Shown here: piece by piece, positions 43,812 to 53,177 of the stretch
Position numbering within the stretch: position 1 is the first letter of the stretch
How the letters are laid out: the number at the start of each line of letters is the position of its first letter
DNA from: Streptomyces tubercidicus
GTDB taxonomy: Bacteria; Actinomycetota; Actinomycetes; Streptomycetales; Streptomycetaceae
Direction: 5' to 3'
Length of the DNA stretch: 64,000 bases
NCBI RefSeq assembly: GCF_027497495.1
Contig: NZ_CP114205.1
Span: forward strand, 558,001-622,000
Program-made: the position numbers and the translations under genes
Notes under the pieces: generated by a model
What the model was told of the DNA's origin: nothing
The model's database searches: none
Seen by the model: only the letters and a program-made list of their open reading frames with translations

Positions 43812-46283
43812 TTACTCCTCCGCAGGGCGCTGCGGCCGCTTCCCCGTGACCGTGACGAGTTCGTGGGGCAGTACGGCGCCGGGCGGCAATTGCCTGGCCA
43901 GCGCGTCCAGTAGGGGTACCGCGGCGGCGAGCGTGGTGCGTTGGTCCTCCGGGAGTTCGGCGATCCGGGTGGTCAGTGCCTGGAGGCTTTCGCGGCGGAT
44001 GCTGTCCAGGACGGCGGTGCCGGTCGGCGCGAGAGCGAGGAGAGAGGCGCGCTGGTCGTACGGGTCGGGACGGCGGCTCACCAGGTCGGCGGCCACCAGG
44101 ATGTCGACCAGCCGGGAAGTGCTCGGCATGCTGATGCCCATGCCGCGGGCCAGGTCCCCGACCCGTAGGGGACCGCGCGCGGCCAGCACGCCCAGCGCGG
44201 TCAGCCGACTTGGGGTCAGGTCGTACCGTTCTGCCGGTGCGCGTAGCCCATGGGCCAGGCGCAGGACTGCCATCCGTAGTTGGGGCGCGATCTCGTCATG
44301 GGCTGAGGGCGGCGCTGAGGGTTCGGCCGCTGCTCGCTGTAGCTCGTTCATGACCGCCTGCCATTCAGTGCGAGGTGCGAGCCGGCGCCCGGCCGGTGGC
44401 GCGGGTCCGGCGGGGCTTCGGCTCCGGTGGGCGTGGAGTGGTCGTGGTGGGACAGGGCGGTCGGCGCCGGCGGGGACGACCGCTGCGACCGGCGCCGCGC
44501 CTCCGCCCGTCGCGCCCTGTATCGACGGTGCGCGAGCGGGGGCCGTGCCGCCGACCGCTATCGGCTGGTCGGTGTGTACGTATTTGCCGCCGCGCAGCCA
44601 GGACGCCACGGCGGCAACGAGGCAGGCGGCGATGGCGAACGCGAACGCGGTGGCGAGGCCCTTCGCGAACGGTCCGGAGATCAGGGCGGGGAAGAAGCCG
44701 CGGCCGGTCAGATAGGCGGCGTGCCCGGCCGGCAGGTGGGCCAGCGCGTGGGGGCCGAGCAGCGTCTGGACCGGGTTGTAGCCGAGCAGTGAGGCGAACA
44801 GCACGGAGACGGGCGGCAGGGCCGCCAGCCGGTCGGCGTCGGCGGCGGGCACGCCCTGCGCGACCAGGCCGCTGGAGAGGGTGTGCGGCAGTGTGCCGGA
44901 CAGGCCGAGGACCATCAGGCTGAAGAACACCCCGATCGACAGCACCAGCGCCGAGTTCTGGAAGGTGGTGCTCATACCGCCGCCGACCCCGCGCTGGTCG
45001 GCGGGCAGGCTGTTCATGATCCCGGCGCGGTTCGGGGAGGCGAACAGTCCCATCCCGATGCCGTTGAGCAGCAGGATCGCGGCGAAGGCCCCGTAGGAGA
45101 AATTGACCGGCAGAAGCGCCAGCAGGACGAAGCTGCCGGCCGCCAGGACCATGCCGCCGGTGGCGAACGGCCGCGCGCCGAAGCGGTCGGACAGCCAGCC
45201 CGAGACCGGCCCCGCGATCAGGAAGCCGACGGTGAGCGGCACCATGTAGATGCCCGCCCAGAGTGGAGTCTGGGTGAAGCTGTAACCGTGCCGGGGCAGC
45301 CAGATGCCCTGCAGCCAGATGATCAGGATGAACATCAACCCGCCGCGGCCCATCCCGGACAGCAGGCTCGCGAGGTTCCCGGCGGTGAACGCACGGATGC
45401 GGAACAAGCTCATCCGGAACATCGGCTCGGGGACCCTGGTCTCCACGATGCCGAAGATCAGCAGCATGACCACACCGCCGATCAGGGCGGCCAGCACCCA
45501 GGGGTTCGTCCAGCCCATGGTGTGCCCGTGGTACGGCTGGATGCCGTAGGTGATGCCCGCCAGCACCGCGATCAGCCCGGCAGCGAAGGTCAGATTGCCC
45601 CACCAGTCCAGCCGTGCGGGCCGTCGGACGCCGGTGTCGTGCAGCTTCCGGTACGCCCAGAACGTGCCGAACACCCCGAACGGCACCGACACCAGGAACA
45701 CCATGTGCCATTCGACCGGGGCGAGCAGCCCGCCGAGCACCAGCCCCATGAACGAGCCGGCGATGCCCGCGACCTGGTTGAGGCCCAACGCCAGGCCGCG
45801 CTGCTCGGCGGGGAACGCATCGGTGATGATCGCGTTGGAATTGCCCATCAGCATCGCGCCGCCGATGCCCTGGCCCACTCTCATCAAGATCAGCCAGAGT
45901 GCGCCCGCCGTGCCCTGCATCCAGGTCACCGCCAGCAGCACCGAGAACACGCTGAAGACCGCGAATCCCGCGTTGTACATCCGGACCCGGCCGAACATGT
46001 CGCCCATCCGCCCGAAGCTGACCACGAGCACCGCCGTGACCACCAAATACCCCATGATCAACCACAGCAGCAGACTGGTGTTCCCCGGCTGCAGCGGGTC
46101 GATCCGGATGCCCCGGAAGATGTCGGGCAGCGCGATCAGCATGATCGACGCATTGATCGTGGCCATCAGCACACCGAGCGTGGTGTTGGACAGCACGATC
46201 CACCGGTAATGCGGGCGGGATGTCTCAGCGGCGGCTCGGGCCCGCCTCCGCGCCGCGTGGGATTCCGCGGGCGTCGCAGTCAT
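43812..46283 (-). CDS. DHA2-type MFS exporter continuous with a C-terminal MarR domain
   Basis: An 823-residue reading frame. Residues 1-600 are a 14-TM drug:H+ antiporter (RWIVLSNTTLGVLMATINAS, FGRMGDMFGRVRMYNAGFAV, MRVGQGIGGAMLMGNSNAII). Residues about 600-675 are a Pro/Ala/Arg-rich linker of low quality. From M680 (MNELQRAAAEP) a MarR winged-helix domain follows (LTPSRLTALGVLAARGPLRV, MGISMPSTSRLVDILVAADL). No stop separates them. Either it is a true transporter-regulator fusion or the MarR is also made separately from the internal ATG, or a frameshift removed the MFS stop. GGGAGGTGCCC precedes the ATG at 46283. Probable role: regulated multidrug efflux. Confidence 0.75.
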   Translation of the reverse strand: MTATPAESHAARRRARAAAETSRPHYRWIVLSNTTLGVLMATINASIMLIALPDIFRGIRIDPLQPGNTSLLLWLIMGYLVVTAVLVVSFGRMGDMFGRVRMYNAGFAVFSVFSVLLAVTWMQGTAGALWLILMRVGQGIGGAMLMGNSNAIITDAFPAEQRGLALGLNQVAGIAGSFMGLVLGGLLAPVEWHMVFLVSVPFGVFGTFWAYRKLHDTGVRRPARLDWWGNLTFAAGLIAVLAGITYGIQPYHGHTMGWTNPWVLAALIGGVVMLLIFGIVETRVPEPMFRMSLFRIRAFTAGNLASLLSGMGRGGLMFILIIWLQGIWLPRHGYSFTQTPLWAGIYMVPLTVGFLIAGPVSGWLSDRFGARPFATGGMVLAAGSFVLLALLPVNFSYGAFAAILLLNGIGMGLFASPNRAGIMNSLPADQRGVGGGMSTTFQNSALVLSIGVFFSLMVLGLSGTLPHTLSSGLVAQGVPAADADRLAALPPVSVLFASLLGYNPVQTLLGPHALAHLPAGHAAYLTGRGFFPALISGPFAKGLATAFAFAIAACLVAAVASWLRGGKYVHTDQPIAVGGTAPARAPSIQGATGGGAAPVAAVVPAGADRPVPPRPLHAHRSRSPAGPAPPAGRRLAPRTEWQAVMNELQRAAAEPSAPPSAHDEIAPQLRMAVLRLAHGLRAPAERYDLTPSRLTALGVLAARGPLRVGDLARGMGISMPSTSRLVDILVAADLVSRRPDPYDQRASLLALAPTGTAVLDSIRRESLQALTTRIAELPEDQRTTLAAAVPLLDALARQLPPGAVLPHELVTVTGKRPQRPAEE

Positions 46284-46309
46284 GGGCACCTCCCACGAGG
46301 AGGGCTGCA

Positions 46310-46331
46310 TTAGTTGCTTACCCCAAACTAA
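46310..46331. promoter_or_regulatory. TTAGTT-N10-AACTAA operator upstream of the MFS-MarR gene
   Basis: Perfect 6-bp inverted arms (TTAGTT at 46310-46315, AACTAA at 46326-46331), 27 bp before the MFS-MarR start. The AT-rich arms and spacing fit a MarR operator overlapping the promoter, giving autorepression by the MarR domain encoded in the same frame. Confidence 0.6.
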
Positions 46332-46460
46332 CTCTTTTACTGACATTTCCTGATTGCAGCAGCGACTCACCCTCTCCGTCATCGCTTTGATGCCGGTGGT
46401 CAGGGCGTGGTTGGGTCACTGCGGCGAGGAGACGGGGCCGGGGCGGCAGGGGCGGGGGCG

Positions 46461-47726
46461 ATGGGGATGGCGGGCAGACGGTCGCTGGGGCGTCGGTTCG
46501 GGTGGTTGTGGGCGGCGTATGCGGTCAGCTCGTACGGGTCCGGGCTCGGCTTGGGCGCGTATTCCCTGATCGCGGTCCTGGTGCTGCACTGCGGGCCGGC
46601 CCAGGTCGCGATGCTGGCCGCCGCGGGACGGGCCGTGGGAGCCCTGATCGCGGTGCCGCTCGGTCCCTGGATGGAGTTCCGTCGCAAGCGGCCGGTCATG
46701 ATGGCGATGGACCTGACCCGGTTCGCGGCCTTGATGAGCGTCCCCGTCGCGTTCGCACTCGGGCGGCTCAGCTTCGCCCAGCTCCTCCTGGTCTCCATGG
46801 TCACCGCGGCGGCCGATATCGCCTTCAGGGCGGCCGGCGGCGCGTACCTGAAGGCGCTCGTACCGCAGGCGGACCTGCTCATCGCGAACGGCCGGTTCGA
46901 GGCCACGACGTGGACCTCGACGCTGGTCGGGCCGCCGCTCGGCGGGGCCGCGATCGGGCTGTTCGGCCCGGTGACGACCGTGGTGGCCGACGCGGTCAGC
47001 TATCTGCTCTCGGCGCTGGGCATCCGGGCCATCGGCGGCACGGAAGCGCGCCCCGAGCGAACCGGTGCTCCGCGCCTGCGAGCCGGCGATCTGCTCGCAG
47101 GCTGGCGCTACATCCTCAACCACCCGACCCTGCGCCCGCTGTTCTTCAACGCCATCGTGGTCAACGGCCTGATCATGGCCTCCGAGCCGCTGCTCGCCGT
47201 GCTCCTGCTGGACCATCTCGGGTTCACCCCCTGGCAGTACGGCCTCGTCTTCGCGCTCCCCTGCATCGGCGGCCTGGTCGGCGCACGCATGGCGCATCGC
47301 CTCGCGGCGCGGTACGGGCAGCGCAAGGTGCTGCTCACCGCCGGGGTGCTACGCGCGCTCTGGCCTCTCGGATTGGCGTTCGTCCCGCCCGGTGTCCCCG
47401 GGATCCTCCTGGTCATCGCCGTCCAACTCGGCCTGGTGACCTGCATCGGCCTGTTCAACCCGATGCTGGCGACCTACCGGCTCGACCACACCGCCCCCGA
47501 CCGGGTCGCCCGCACCCTGGCCGCGTGGTCGATCAGCAGCAGCGCCACCATCGCGGTTCTGACCGCCCTATGGGGTCTGCTCGCCACCGTCACCGGTCCC
47601 CGCACGGCGATCGGCGCCGCCGGAGTTCTCCTCCTGGCTACTCCGCTGCTCCTGCCGCGTCATGGGAGCGCGATCCGGAAGAAGCTTGCTGCGGACGGCG
47701 GGCAGGAAGTGGTTGATCGCGTCTGA
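46461..47726 (+). CDS. MFS transporter, enterobactin-exporter-like 12-TM type
   Basis: A 421-residue major facilitator. It starts RFGWLWAAYAVSSYGSGLGL, has the MEFRRKRPVMMAMDLTRFAAL loop, ALVPQADLLIANGRFEATTW and LLAGWRYILNHPTLRPLFF. These are features of the EntS/macrolide-efflux-like MFS group (MFS_3-like). The ATG at 46461 follows GGGGGCG; a second ATG 6 nt later is an alternative. It is divergent from the MFS-MarR gene with a shared control region of 177 bp, so both may answer to the same operator. Confidence 0.8.
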   Translation: MGMAGRRSLGRRFGWLWAAYAVSSYGSGLGLGAYSLIAVLVLHCGPAQVAMLAAAGRAVGALIAVPLGPWMEFRRKRPVMMAMDLTRFAALMSVPVAFALGRLSFAQLLLVSMVTAAADIAFRAAGGAYLKALVPQADLLIANGRFEATTWTSTLVGPPLGGAAIGLFGPVTTVVADAVSYLLSALGIRAIGGTEARPERTGAPRLRAGDLLAGWRYILNHPTLRPLFFNAIVVNGLIMASEPLLAVLLLDHLGFTPWQYGLVFALPCIGGLVGARMAHRLAARYGQRKVLLTAGVLRALWPLGLAFVPPGVPGILLVIAVQLGLVTCIGLFNPMLATYRLDHTAPDRVARTLAAWSISSSATIAVLTALWGLLATVTGPRTAIGAAGVLLLATPLLLPRHGSAIRKKLAADGGQEVVDRV

Positions 47727-47862
47727 GGGCGAGCGGCGTCATACGACGGGCTTACGGTTGTTGGCTGCATGACTCGGTGACCGATCACCCGGTGACGAGG
47801 CCCCTCGGCCCTCGCCGCCCCACACCACACCCCCACGCCCCCACACCACAAAGGACCTCCGG

Positions 47863-48801
47863 ATGAGCATGTGGACCACCAGGCTTGATGCCGCGGGCAT
47901 TCAAGACCCGCAGCTGCGCAACGACTTCACTCAACAGCGTTCGCTGGTCGCCCGTTACAAGCGCGCGGCCTACACCGCGGTCCTGCTGCTCCTGCCGCCT
48001 CCCCTGGCCCCCCACATGATCGCCGCCACCGCCTTCATGCACCACACGGACAACCTCCTCGACCAGGGCCCGTTGCCTCAGCGCGCTGCCGCCTACGCGG
48101 CATGGGAGGAAGAGGTGACCCAGGCGCTGACGACCGGCACCAGCGACCACCCCGTACTCCGCCCGCTCCTGCACACCGGCGCCCGCCACCCCCGCCTCCT
48201 CGGACATATCAAGGACTTTCTCCGCACCGCGGCCACCGACCTCGAATTCACCGGCTTCGCCACGGAGTCGGACTATCAGCACTACCTCGACCGCTACTCA
48301 CTGCCCGCTTTCATGCTGATTGCCTGTCTGCTCGCGCCCGGCGAGGAACCCGCCGACTACCGCGCCGCCTGCCGCACGTATATCGACGGCAGCCAGCGCC
48401 TCGACTTCGTCAACGATCTCGCCGAAGACCTGGCCGACGACCGCCTGACGATCCCTCAGGAAACCTTGCTGAGCCACGGGGTGACCCGTACGGACCTCGT
48501 TCACGCGAAGGACACCCCTGAAGTCCGCACGCTCCTGGAGCATCTCCTCCAGCAGGCTCGCATCACCCTGGCCGCCAGTCACCGTGTGACCGAGTTCCTG
48601 CCTCCCGCCAGCCGTCCCTTCGTCCGGGCCCTGATCGCCTTGGACGAGGCCACCTGCGACGCGGCCGGAACCAAGGGGCCGGGCCTCCTGCACGGCCCGG
48701 CACGCCCCGCCGTTTCCACCATGCTGACGATCCTCATCCGCGAATACCGCCAGCTGCGGAGCCTGCGCCGCGCCAAGTCGCCGGAGATATCGGCGGCATG
48801 A
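47863..48801 (+). CDS. Squalene/phytoene synthase family protein
   Basis: A 312-residue head-to-head prenyl synthase relative. The first aspartate motif is HHTDNLLD (D63-x3-D67) and the second DFVNDLAEDLADDR (D185-x3-D189 region), followed by LTIP as in the family. RYKRAAYTAVLLLLPPPLAP precedes the first motif. Family enzymes condense two prenyl diphosphates to squalene or phytoene. No carotenoid or hopanoid partner gene is adjacent, so the product is unknown; relatives of this short stand-alone type are often found near redox or membrane genes. AAGGACCTCCGG precedes the ATG. Confidence 0.78.
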   Translation: MSMWTTRLDAAGIQDPQLRNDFTQQRSLVARYKRAAYTAVLLLLPPPLAPHMIAATAFMHHTDNLLDQGPLPQRAAAYAAWEEEVTQALTTGTSDHPVLRPLLHTGARHPRLLGHIKDFLRTAATDLEFTGFATESDYQHYLDRYSLPAFMLIACLLAPGEEPADYRAACRTYIDGSQRLDFVNDLAEDLADDRLTIPQETLLSHGVTRTDLVHAKDTPEVRTLLEHLLQQARITLAASHRVTEFLPPASRPFVRALIALDEATCDAAGTKGPGLLHGPARPAVSTMLTILIREYRQLRSLRRAKSPEISAA

Positions 48802-48856
48802 TCCATCCGTCACCACGCACGGGAGAGCCCCGACCGCAGGAACACCCCAGGGCTGA

Positions 48857-48875
48857 TAAGGTAAGCCTTACCTAA
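48857..48875. promoter_or_regulatory. Iron box (IdeR/DmdR-type operator)
   Basis: TAAGGTAAGCCTTACCTAA, a 19-bp near-perfect palindrome agreeing with the actinobacterial iron-box consensus TTAGGTTAGGCTAACCTAA at most positions. It ends 15 bp before the DUF2470 start, where a bound DmdR/IdeR would block transcription under iron sufficiency. Confidence 0.8.
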
Positions 48876-48890
48876 CCTTCGGGAGTCTTT

Positions 48891-49649
48891 ATGCGTATCT
48901 TCGGTGGTGCGGCGCAGCAACCGACCAGCGCCGAAAGAGTCCGGACGATTCTGGCCTCGGCCCACTCGATGACGATGGAGGTCGATGGCCACACCACCGA
49001 GGTCTCCCGCGGAAACGGCCCAGGAGCGACGCAGCACGTCCACTTGCACCCCTCCCCCGAGGACGCCGGACTCACCGGCGCGGCCGGCACCGGCGAGCGG
49101 GTGCCTGCCACGCTGCAGTTCACCGATATCGCGCCGCTCCCCGTACGCGACCGGGTGCGCGCACGTCTCACCGTGATGGGATGGCTGACCTCACGGGACA
49201 AGGCGGGCTCACCGGCCGGCGACTGCATGGAATTCGCCACGGCGGTACTCGAAACAGCAACGTGCAAGGCCGGCATCGGCCTTGACGACTTGATGACCGC
49301 GCCGGCAGATCCCCTGGCCACCTATGAAGCCGACATCCTCACCCACCTGGTCGAGGAACACAGCCACTGCATTCCCCTCCTGCTGCGACTGGTGGAACCC
49401 CGATTCCTGCAACTCATGGAACGCGCGGCGCCCCTGGCCATCGACCGCTACGGCATCGTCCTCCGCGTGGAATACCCACTCGGCCACCACGACGTACGAC
49501 TCCCGTTCCACAGCACACTCAACGACGCCGACCAATTCGGCATGCAACTCCAGGCACTGCTCACCACCGCCCGACGCTGCTCACACCGCAGCCGCCTGCT
49601 CAGCGATGACCGGGGGCCGGGCGAGAGCGCGGTCTCGCGCCGTAGCTGA
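48891..49649 (+). CDS. Iron-regulated DUF2470 domain protein
   Basis: A 252-residue protein. The C-terminal part (EADILTHLVEEHSHCIPLLL, AIDRYGIVLRVEYPLGHHDV, RLPFHSTLNDADQFGMQLQA) matches the DUF2470/HugZ-like C-terminal domain associated with haem binding or haem breakdown. The N-terminal split-barrel part is reduced. It starts MRIFGGAAQQPTSAERVRTI, where AERVRTILA is typical of actinobacterial members. The upstream iron box implies induction in low iron, consistent with haem-iron use. GGGAGTCTTT precedes the ATG. It may lack the complete oxygenase module. Confidence 0.78.
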   Translation: MRIFGGAAQQPTSAERVRTILASAHSMTMEVDGHTTEVSRGNGPGATQHVHLHPSPEDAGLTGAAGTGERVPATLQFTDIAPLPVRDRVRARLTVMGWLTSRDKAGSPAGDCMEFATAVLETATCKAGIGLDDLMTAPADPLATYEADILTHLVEEHSHCIPLLLRLVEPRFLQLMERAAPLAIDRYGIVLRVEYPLGHHDVRLPFHSTLNDADQFGMQLQALLTTARRCSHRSRLLSDDRGPGESAVSRRS

Positions 49650-49720
49650 CTGGCGGGACGCGGTGTGTCGCGTCGCCTACCGCCGCCCGCCGGGACGGTC
49701 GTGAACGGCGGCAGCAGATG

Positions 49721-50854
49721 TCAGGGCCGGTATGCCTGTCGCAGGGCGCAGGTCCAGATGACGGCGCGGGATGTTGAAGTGGCGTCGGCCGCGGCGCCGC
49801 CGACGCGTTGGTCGTCGCTGACGGCGTATGCCTGGGAGGGGCCCTCCGGGGAGAGGCGGGGCAGCGCCAGCAAGGGGCCGGTACCCGGCCAGATCTGGGC
49901 CTGCTCCGGGGGTGCCGTCTCCGGCGGGAAGGGTCCGACCATGTTGCTGTCCGAAGCGGTGCCCACGCTCACGTTGGTGGTGGGGCTGATCGCTTCGAAG
50001 GTGCCGCTGGTGCGCTCCCCGAGCAGCCCCGGTTCGCTCTCGATCGCGTACGGCGGCAGCCACTGGGTGGGCGTGAGGGTGTCCAGCCGGGTGTAGTCGT
50101 GGGTGCCCACGATCCGTCCGGCGCGGTCGATGTCCCGGGGGTACCAGAAGTCGTAGGGCACTCCCGCGGGCCAGTAGCGCTGGAGCGGTACCGCCGCCGC
50201 GCCACTCCTGGCCGGCCAGAGGAGGCCCGCCGACCACGACTCGTCGTCCTTGACGGCCTCGCCGGAACCGGCGATCTGACCGGCGTTGTTGAGGGCGGTC
50301 ACCGAGGTGAGCGAATATCCGGCCGGCGGCGCGAGCCGACGACGGATCCGCGCGCCGTCCCATTCGAGACCGATGAGCGCGCCGCCCTTGACCGTGTCGC
50401 CGACGATCAGCCCCTGGTCGTTGACGTCCGCCGCATGGGCCCCTTCCGGCAGCAGGGTCACCGCGCGGGCCCCGGCACGGAAGCTGAAGGCAGCGGTACG
50501 GCCGTCGCCCTGCAGAGAGCCGACCATCAGGCCCTTCGCGTTGACGGCCACCACCTCACCGCCGGTGAATTTGGCGGGCAGCGGTACACGATGGACCCGA
50601 GTACCGGTCCAGTACACGGGCAGGCCGCGCGAGGCCCCCACCGCCAGAGCATTCGGCCCAAGTCCCTTGACCCGGCTGCCTCCTGAACCCGGCAGGGAGG
50701 CCAGGACCTGGAGGGCGGGCCGGCAGACCCCGGGCTTACGGGCGCCGTCGCCGGGCCGGACCGACGAGGCGGGCGCCGGACTCGCCGTCAGCAGAGGTAT
50801 GAGGAAGGCGGCCGCGACAACCGCCACCGCGGCACGGACAGGTCTTCGCATCAT
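49721..50854 (-). CDS. Secreted beta-propeller-like protein with HAF-type repeats
   Basis: A 377-residue exported protein. The signal peptide (MMRRPVRAAVAVVAAAFLIP, cleavage near APAS) is followed by repeated strands of the form V-N-x-x-G-x-I/M-V-G: VVAVNAKGLMVGSLQ, AADVNDQGLIVGDT, ALNNAGQIAGSGE and DIDRAGRIVGTHD. This resembles HAF repeats of extracellular proteins. No catalytic motif is seen; probably a binding or structural propeller. GGAGACC precedes the double ATG at 50854. It converges with the DUF2470 gene. Confidence 0.7.
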   Translation of the reverse strand: MMRRPVRAAVAVVAAAFLIPLLTASPAPASSVRPGDGARKPGVCRPALQVLASLPGSGGSRVKGLGPNALAVGASRGLPVYWTGTRVHRVPLPAKFTGGEVVAVNAKGLMVGSLQGDGRTAAFSFRAGARAVTLLPEGAHAADVNDQGLIVGDTVKGGALIGLEWDGARIRRRLAPPAGYSLTSVTALNNAGQIAGSGEAVKDDESWSAGLLWPARSGAAAVPLQRYWPAGVPYDFWYPRDIDRAGRIVGTHDYTRLDTLTPTQWLPPYAIESEPGLLGERTSGTFEAISPTTNVSVGTASDSNMVGPFPPETAPPEQAQIWPGTGPLLALPRLSPEGPSQAYAVSDDQRVGGAAADATSTSRAVIWTCALRQAYRP

Positions 50855-51116
50855 GGTCTCCGTTTCCGAGAACAGGGGAATGACCCCGTCAGCACCCAAA
50901 TGATCCAGTGCATGAGGGAAAGGAAGTTTCCGTGGATCGGCCCCTTTCCTACCGCACCCGCGACCGTTCGGGACGGCTCCACCGGCCAATGGCCGGAAGT
51001 CGCCCGGGAGTGTCCGGGTCCACGACGCCGTACAGCAGGCTCGACCAACCTGACATCAGACCAACTTGACCAGACCCCCTGACCGCACCCCACCCCCACA
51101 GGAATAGGACTCGCAC

Positions 51117-52040
51117 ATGAACCGGCCCGCAGCAGTTGAGGTCCCAAAGCTCCTGGCATCCTCGTACGCCAGAACCTTCGGCGAGGCGGGAAGGGCCTGG
51201 ATCGCCGCACTGCCCGCCCTGGCCGCGGAACTACTGGACCGCTGGGAGCTGAGACGGGACGGCGAACCCGGAGCGGGAGAAGCCTCGCTGGTACTGCCCG
51301 TGCTGCGCAGGGACGGTACGCCTGCGGTCCTCAAACTCCAGATGCCCAGGCAGGAGACCACCGCCGCACTCATCGGGCTGCGCGCCTGGGACGGCGACGG
51401 GATGGTGCGGCTGCTCGACCACGATCCCGAGAGCAGCACCATGCTGCTGGAGCGATTGGACGGTGCCCGCACTCTCACCTCGGTCGAGGACGACGATGTC
51501 GCGATGGGCATCCTCGCCGGGCTTCAGGCGCGGCTGCATTCCGTCCCCGCGCCCCAGGGACTGCGAAGCCTCGGTGACATCGCCACCGAGATGCTGGAGC
51601 AGGTCCCGCAGGCGGCCAGAGCACTGACCGACCCGGCCGACCGCCGCCACCTGCGTGCCTGGGCGTCGGCGGTGGCCGAACTGGCCGGTGACCCCGGCGA
51701 CCGGATGCTGCACTGGGATCTGCACTACGACAACGTGCTCGCCGCGGAACGCGAGCCATGGCTGGCCATCGACCCCGAGCCGCTCACCGGCGACCCCGGC
51801 TTCGACCTGTGGCCCGCCCTGGACAGCCGGTGGGACGCCGTCGTCGCGAAGAACGACACCCACCGTGTGGTGCGACGCCGCTTCGACCTGCTCACCGAGG
51901 CCCTCAACCTGGACCGCACACGCGCCGCCGGCTGGACACTGGGCCGCCTGCTGCAGAACTCACTGTGGGACATCGAGGACGGGCGGACCATGCTCGCCCC
52001 CTCCCATGTCGCCATTGCGGAGGCACTGTCGGACCGTTGA
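51117..52040 (+). CDS. Aminoglycoside/hydroxyurea phosphotransferase family kinase
   Basis: A 307-residue kinase of the APH(6)/streptomycin-hydroxyurea resistance family. The glycine-poor N-lobe has PAVLKLQMPRQET with the ATP lysine. The catalytic loop is MLHWDLHYDNVLAA (H-x-D...N), and the metal Asp is in WLAIDPEPLTGDPGFDLWPA, a sequence typical of this family. It transfers phosphate from ATP to a drug hydroxyl. No antibiotic cluster lies beside it, so the actual substrate may be another metabolite. A lone gene with its own promoter. Confidence 0.82.
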   Translation: MNRPAAVEVPKLLASSYARTFGEAGRAWIAALPALAAELLDRWELRRDGEPGAGEASLVLPVLRRDGTPAVLKLQMPRQETTAALIGLRAWDGDGMVRLLDHDPESSTMLLERLDGARTLTSVEDDDVAMGILAGLQARLHSVPAPQGLRSLGDIATEMLEQVPQAARALTDPADRRHLRAWASAVAELAGDPGDRMLHWDLHYDNVLAAEREPWLAIDPEPLTGDPGFDLWPALDSRWDAVVAKNDTHRVVRRRFDLLTEALNLDRTRAAGWTLGRLLQNSLWDIEDGRTMLAPSHVAIAEALSDR

Positions 52041-52183
52041 CTTTGTTGAAGTGTCTGCAGCACCCCTCTGAGCCAACCCGTCATGACCGTGCCAGGTACG
52101 GACGGCGTGGACCTCAGGACGGCCAAGCAGGCCGACCACACATTCCGCCCCCGGCGGCAATGAGATTCCCTTAACGTGATCAC

Positions 52184-52885
52184 ATGAGCAAACAGAGGTG
52201 CTTTTCGACAGCGCTGATCCTGCGTGACCTCGTACCCGCAGAGGCGTGGGAAGAGTTGACACGCTTCCCCGGACGACACCACCTGGCCGGTGAGACCCTG
52301 CTGCGGCAGGGGGACTCTGGAACGCATGTACTTGCCATACTCCGTGGCATGGTGAAGGTGGTGCGCACAGACGCCGACGGCAAGGAGCGGCTACTCGCCT
52401 TCCGTGGACCGGGTGAGGTACTGGGCGAGATGGCCGTACAGGTCGACGGGGCCCGCCTGGCCAGCGTGCGAGCAATTAGCGAATGCGAAGTGTCCGTGGT
52501 CCCCGCGGAGGCTTTCCGGCGCTTCGTCACGCAACACGACCTGGCAAATCAGCTTGCTGCTCACGCGGTGAGCCGCCTGCGGGAGCAGACCCAGACGTGC
52601 GAGGGCGACGTCGACCGGCGGCTCGCAGCGGCGCTGCTCCGTCTCATCGCCGTTTCCGGTGTGCGCTCGTTCTCCCTCACCAGGGAAGAGCTGGGGCAGC
52701 ACATCGGAGTGAGCCGGTGCTCCATCACCAAGGTGCTGGAGCGGTTCGGAGAGCAGAGGGTGCAGGCCGGGAGGCTCTACATCGAAGTCATCGATGAGCA
52801 GTACCTGCATCATGTGCTCGCCCGTGACACCACGCGCCGAGTGGGTCATGACGCCTTGATCGGCCGCCCAGGCCCCAGATCGTAA
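52184..52885 (+). CDS. Crp/Fnr-family transcriptional regulator
   Basis: A 233-residue protein. The N-terminal cyclic-nucleotide-binding-type beta roll (ETLLRQGDSGTHVLAILRGM, RLLAFRGPGEVLGEMAVQVD) lacks the full phosphate-binding R-S pattern of cAMP receptors (GEMAVQVDGARLASVRA). The C-terminal HTH is FSLTREELGQHIGVSRCSIT. The ligand could differ from cAMP. It lies 292 bp upstream of the NLR-like island on the same strand and is separated from it by a non-coding region with a T-rich run near 52974-52981. Confidence 0.8.
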   Translation: MSKQRCFSTALILRDLVPAEAWEELTRFPGRHHLAGETLLRQGDSGTHVLAILRGMVKVVRTDADGKERLLAFRGPGEVLGEMAVQVDGARLASVRAISECEVSVVPAEAFRRFVTQHDLANQLAAHAVSRLREQTQTCEGDVDRRLAAALLRLIAVSGVRSFSLTREELGQHIGVSRCSITKVLERFGEQRVQAGRLYIEVIDEQYLHHVLARDTTRRVGHDALIGRPGPRS

Positions 52886-53177
52886 TCAGGGGGCCTTGCT
52901 CGGGCAGGGCGAGATCAATCATCCGCAATGACAGGAACGGACTGGCCGACCAAAGCAGGCTCACCGCCTCTGCCTTTTTTGATGCTCTTTTCTCTTGGAC
53001 TGCACTGCGACGGGGCGCGGGCGCAGCTTCCTTGAATGGTGTGTTCGGAATGTGGCCATGGCCACCTCTCTTGTGCACTGCGCGAGCGGAAGGCCGCCGG
53101 ACGTTGCGGGAATCTCGGATGGCCATGGAAATGCCGGACGGCCATTCGTGTCGATCCGGCCTGCCCCGAAGGAAGTC

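Noticed and set aside
44883..46313. A 476-codon plus-strand frame rich in Gln/Asp/His
   Set aside because: Antisense to the MFS-MarR gene; the composition comes from complementing hydrophobic codons.
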